Shown here: positions 62,287 to 64,000 of the stretch, piece by piece | Layout: the number at the start of each line of letters is the position of its first letter | How positions within the stretch are numbered: the stretch's first letter is position 1 | NCBI RefSeq assembly: GCF_031501865.1 | Contig: NZ_JARRCW010000001.1 | Coordinates: 381,001 to 445,000 of the forward strand | Source of the DNA: Pseudovibrio sp. M1P-2-3 | Lineage (GTDB): Bacteria; Pseudomonadota; Alphaproteobacteria; Rhizobiales; Stappiaceae | Direction: 5' to 3' | DNA: 64,000 nucleotides | Notes under the pieces: generated by a model | What the model was told of the DNA's origin: nothing | Seen by the model: only the letters and a program-made list of their open reading frames with translations | Database searches by the model: none | Program-made: the position numbers and the translations under genes

Positions 62287-62310
62287 GTGCGCTGGACATG
62301 ACCAGCGCAC
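62287..62310 (+). terminator. intercistronic hairpin between narK2 and narG
   Basis: Perfect 9-bp stem GTGCGCTGG/CCAGCGCAC with loop ACATGA, 15 bases after the narK2 stop and 23 before narG. No T-run follows. It may stabilise or process the mRNA so that transporter and reductase are made in different amounts rather than end transcription. Confidence 0.6.
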
Positions 62311-62332
62311 GTCTCGCCAATAGGAGACAAAT

Positions 62333-64000
62333 ATGAGCCATTTGCTCGACAGGCTGAACTTTCTTCAGTCCAAAGAACTAGAGAAGTTCTCTGACGGCCA
62401 TGGTCAAGTGACCCGTGAAAGCCGTGACTGGGAGGATACCTACAGGAACCGCTGGCGTCATGATAAGGTTGTCCGCTCGACCCACGGTGTGAACTGCACC
62501 GGGTCTTGTAGCTGGAAAATCTACGTGAAGTCCGGGATCGTCACTTGGGAAACCCAGCAGACCGATTACCCGCGCACGCGTCCTGACCTGCCAAACCACG
62601 AGCCGCGTGGCTGTGCCCGTGGTGCCAGTTACAGTTGGTATCTTTATTCTGCAAACCGCGTGAAGAACCCTCTCATTCGCGGCAAGCTGCTCAAGGCGTG
62701 GCGCAGAATGCGCAAAAACCTGAGCCCGGTAGAGGCATGGAAAGCGCTGCAGGAAGATCCAATTCTTCGTGCATCCTATGTCAAAACCCGTGGTAAGGGT
62801 GGTTTTGTCCGTGCGACTTGGGAAGAATCTACGGAAATTATTGCAGCTTCCAATGCCTATACAGCGAAGACATATGGCCCTGACCGGATCTTTGGCTTCT
62901 CGCCAATTCCAGCCATGTCTATGGTCAGCTACGCAGCCGGTTCACGCTATTTGAGCCTGCTCGGCGGCACATGTATGTCATTCTACGATTGGTATTGCGA
63001 TTTGCCACCGGCTTCCCCGCAGATTTGGGGTGAGCAGACAGACGTTCCAGAATCTGCTGACTGGTATAATGCAGGCTTCCTTCTGATTTGGGGGTCCAAC
63101 GTTCCGCAGACCCGTACACCGGATGCGCACTTCTATACTGAAGCACGTTATCGCGGCACCAAGTCTGCTGTTATTTGCCCAGACTACTCTGAAGCCTCAA
63201 AGTTCGGTGATATCTGGCTCAACCCCAAGCAGGGTACAGATAGTGCGCTTGCAATGGCGATGGGTCATGTGATCTTGCGTGAGTTCCATCTGGATCGTCA
63301 GGCACCGTATTTTGATGAGTATGTTCGCAAATACTCCGACTTCCCGATGCTGGTTAAACTGGAAGAAAAAGACGGTAGACTGATCCCGGGCAAGTTCTTA
63401 CGTGCTGATGATCTGGACGGTAAACTGGGTGAAGAAAATAACCCGGATTGGAAAACCGTTGCCATTGATGGCAAGAGCAACAAGCTTGTGTCTCCAAATG
63501 GGTCGGTTGGCTATCGCTGGGGTGAAAAAGGTGAATGGAACCTTGAAGAACGGGCAAGTGGTGAAGACGTCGCTCTCAAGACCTCTTTGATCCTTGAAGA
63601 AGATCATGACGATGTCGTTGGCGTTGACTTCCCGTACTTCGGCGGCGATGCAACCGAGCACTTTGTAAAGTGTGAACACCCGAACATTCTGACCCGTAAT
63701 ATTCCTGTCAAAAAAGTTGCGACTCCTGAAGGTGAAGCTCTGGTTGCGACCGTATTCGACTTGTACTGCGCCAACTATAGTCTTGATCGTGGTCTTGGCG
63801 GTGACTGGACAGCAACCAAGTTCGATGAAGATATTCCGTATACTCCTAAGTGGGCGGAAAAGATCACTGGTGTTTCAGCGGAAAAAATTACCACTGTTGC
63901 ACGCGAGTTTGCTCGCAATGCCGAAAAAACCAACGGTAAGTCCATGGTTATCCTCGGAGCCGGTCTGAACCACTGGTACCACATGGATATGAACTACCGT
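62333..64000 (+). CDS. narG: respiratory nitrate reductase alpha subunit NarG (3' end outside window)
   Basis: First 556 codons of the catalytic subunit, which is about 1,250 residues in the family. It reduces nitrate at a molybdo-bis-MGD centre on the cytoplasmic side of the membrane. Seen: the FS0 iron-sulfur ligands in H-G-V-N-C-T-G-S-C-S-W and R-G-C-A-R-G, and the molybdenum-ligand aspartate in F-Y-D-W-Y-C-D-L-P-P-A-S-P. There is no Tat twin-arginine export signal, as expected for NarG. ATG with AGGAGA upstream. Beta, delta and gamma subunit genes should follow beyond the window. Confidence 0.97.
   Translation, partial: MSHLLDRLNFLQSKELEKFSDGHGQVTRESRDWEDTYRNRWRHDKVVRSTHGVNCTGSCSWKIYVKSGIVTWETQQTDYPRTRPDLPNHEPRGCARGASYSWYLYSANRVKNPLIRGKLLKAWRRMRKNLSPVEAWKALQEDPILRASYVKTRGKGGFVRATWEESTEIIAASNAYTAKTYGPDRIFGFSPIPAMSMVSYAAGSRYLSLLGGTCMSFYDWYCDLPPASPQIWGEQTDVPESADWYNAGFLLIWGSNVPQTRTPDAHFYTEARYRGTKSAVICPDYSEASKFGDIWLNPKQGTDSALAMAMGHVILREFHLDRQAPYFDEYVRKYSDFPMLVKLEEKDGRLIPGKFLRADDLDGKLGEENNPDWKTVAIDGKSNKLVSPNGSVGYRWGEKGEWNLEERASGEDVALKTSLILEEDHDDVVGVDFPYFGGDATEHFVKCEHPNILTRNIPVKKVATPEGEALVATVFDLYCANYSLDRGLGGDWTATKFDEDIPYTPKWAEKITGVSAEKITTVAREFARNAEKTNGKSMVILGAGLNHWYHMDMNYR

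Noticed and set aside
61591-62310. 239-codon open frame on the minus strand
   Set aside because: Antisense to the second narK gene, rich in cysteine and histidine in a way typical of reverse-frame readings; no supported domain.

Overview
The window is chromosomal DNA of an alphaproteobacterium. The supporting signs are a Caulobacter/Agrobacterium-type Tad (cpa/ctp) pilus operon, the order rpmH-rnpA-yidC-engB-argB-nucleotidase-dapD, an Rrf2 regulator of the RirA type, and two copies of a roughly 100-bp intergenic repeat that, from memory, resembles one scattered through Rhizobiales genomes. Moderate GC, two NarK transporters beside narG and a kynurenine pathway would fit Stappiaceae such as Pseudovibrio. 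That placement is inference and has not been tested by a search.

Region 1 (1-16300) holds the end of rmuC, a 2-hydroxyacid dehydrogenase, and a nearly complete Tad pilus locus: Flp pilin, CpaA to CpaF, TadB and TadC, then a convergent TadD-like lipoprotein. An M17 aminopeptidase, a MarR regulator and an NlpC/P60 hydrolase follow. A second group has a secretin-N-domain protein and two TadE/TadF-type pseudopilins. Region 2 (16573-19181) is a MaoC-phosphotransacetylase fusion plus acetate kinase. Region 3 (19182-23311) is decaying accessory DNA: an enoyl-CoA hydratase pseudogene, an SDR, an IS6-type transposase remnant, a secreted-protein gene cut by a G10 tract, and a 27-bp direct repeat near both edges.

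Region 4 (23312-33084) is mainly minus-strand housekeeping: dapD, a LysR regulator, a pyrimidine 5'-nucleotidase, argB, engB, a CatB-type acetyltransferase, yidC, rnpA and rpmH. Region 5 (33085-37342) has a TMEM64-family membrane protein with a disulfide oxidoreductase, a sensor kinase and two identical tRNA-Arg(ACG) genes. Region 6 (37418-40700) has an intact IS630 element, mog, and an IS110-family transposase. Region 7 (40867-45184) is a four-gene membrane redox cluster built around a ferric-reductase-like/Rieske fusion, followed by an H-NOX sensor and its hybrid kinase.

Region 8 (45189-52926) has a Nudix hydrolase, kynureninase, tryptophan 2,3-dioxygenase and a complete LIV-type ABC transporter, suggesting uptake and breakdown of tryptophan or a relative. 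Region 9 (53129-57143) is an iron module: a short hemP gene, divergent from a small secreted protein, ExbB, two ExbD and TonB, ending at a convergent rirA-like regulator with an Irr-box-like site upstream. Region 10 (57765-64000) is nitrate respiration: an unknown membrane protein, a Crp/Fnr regulator, two NarK transporters with Fnr-type boxes upstream, and the first 556 codons of narG.
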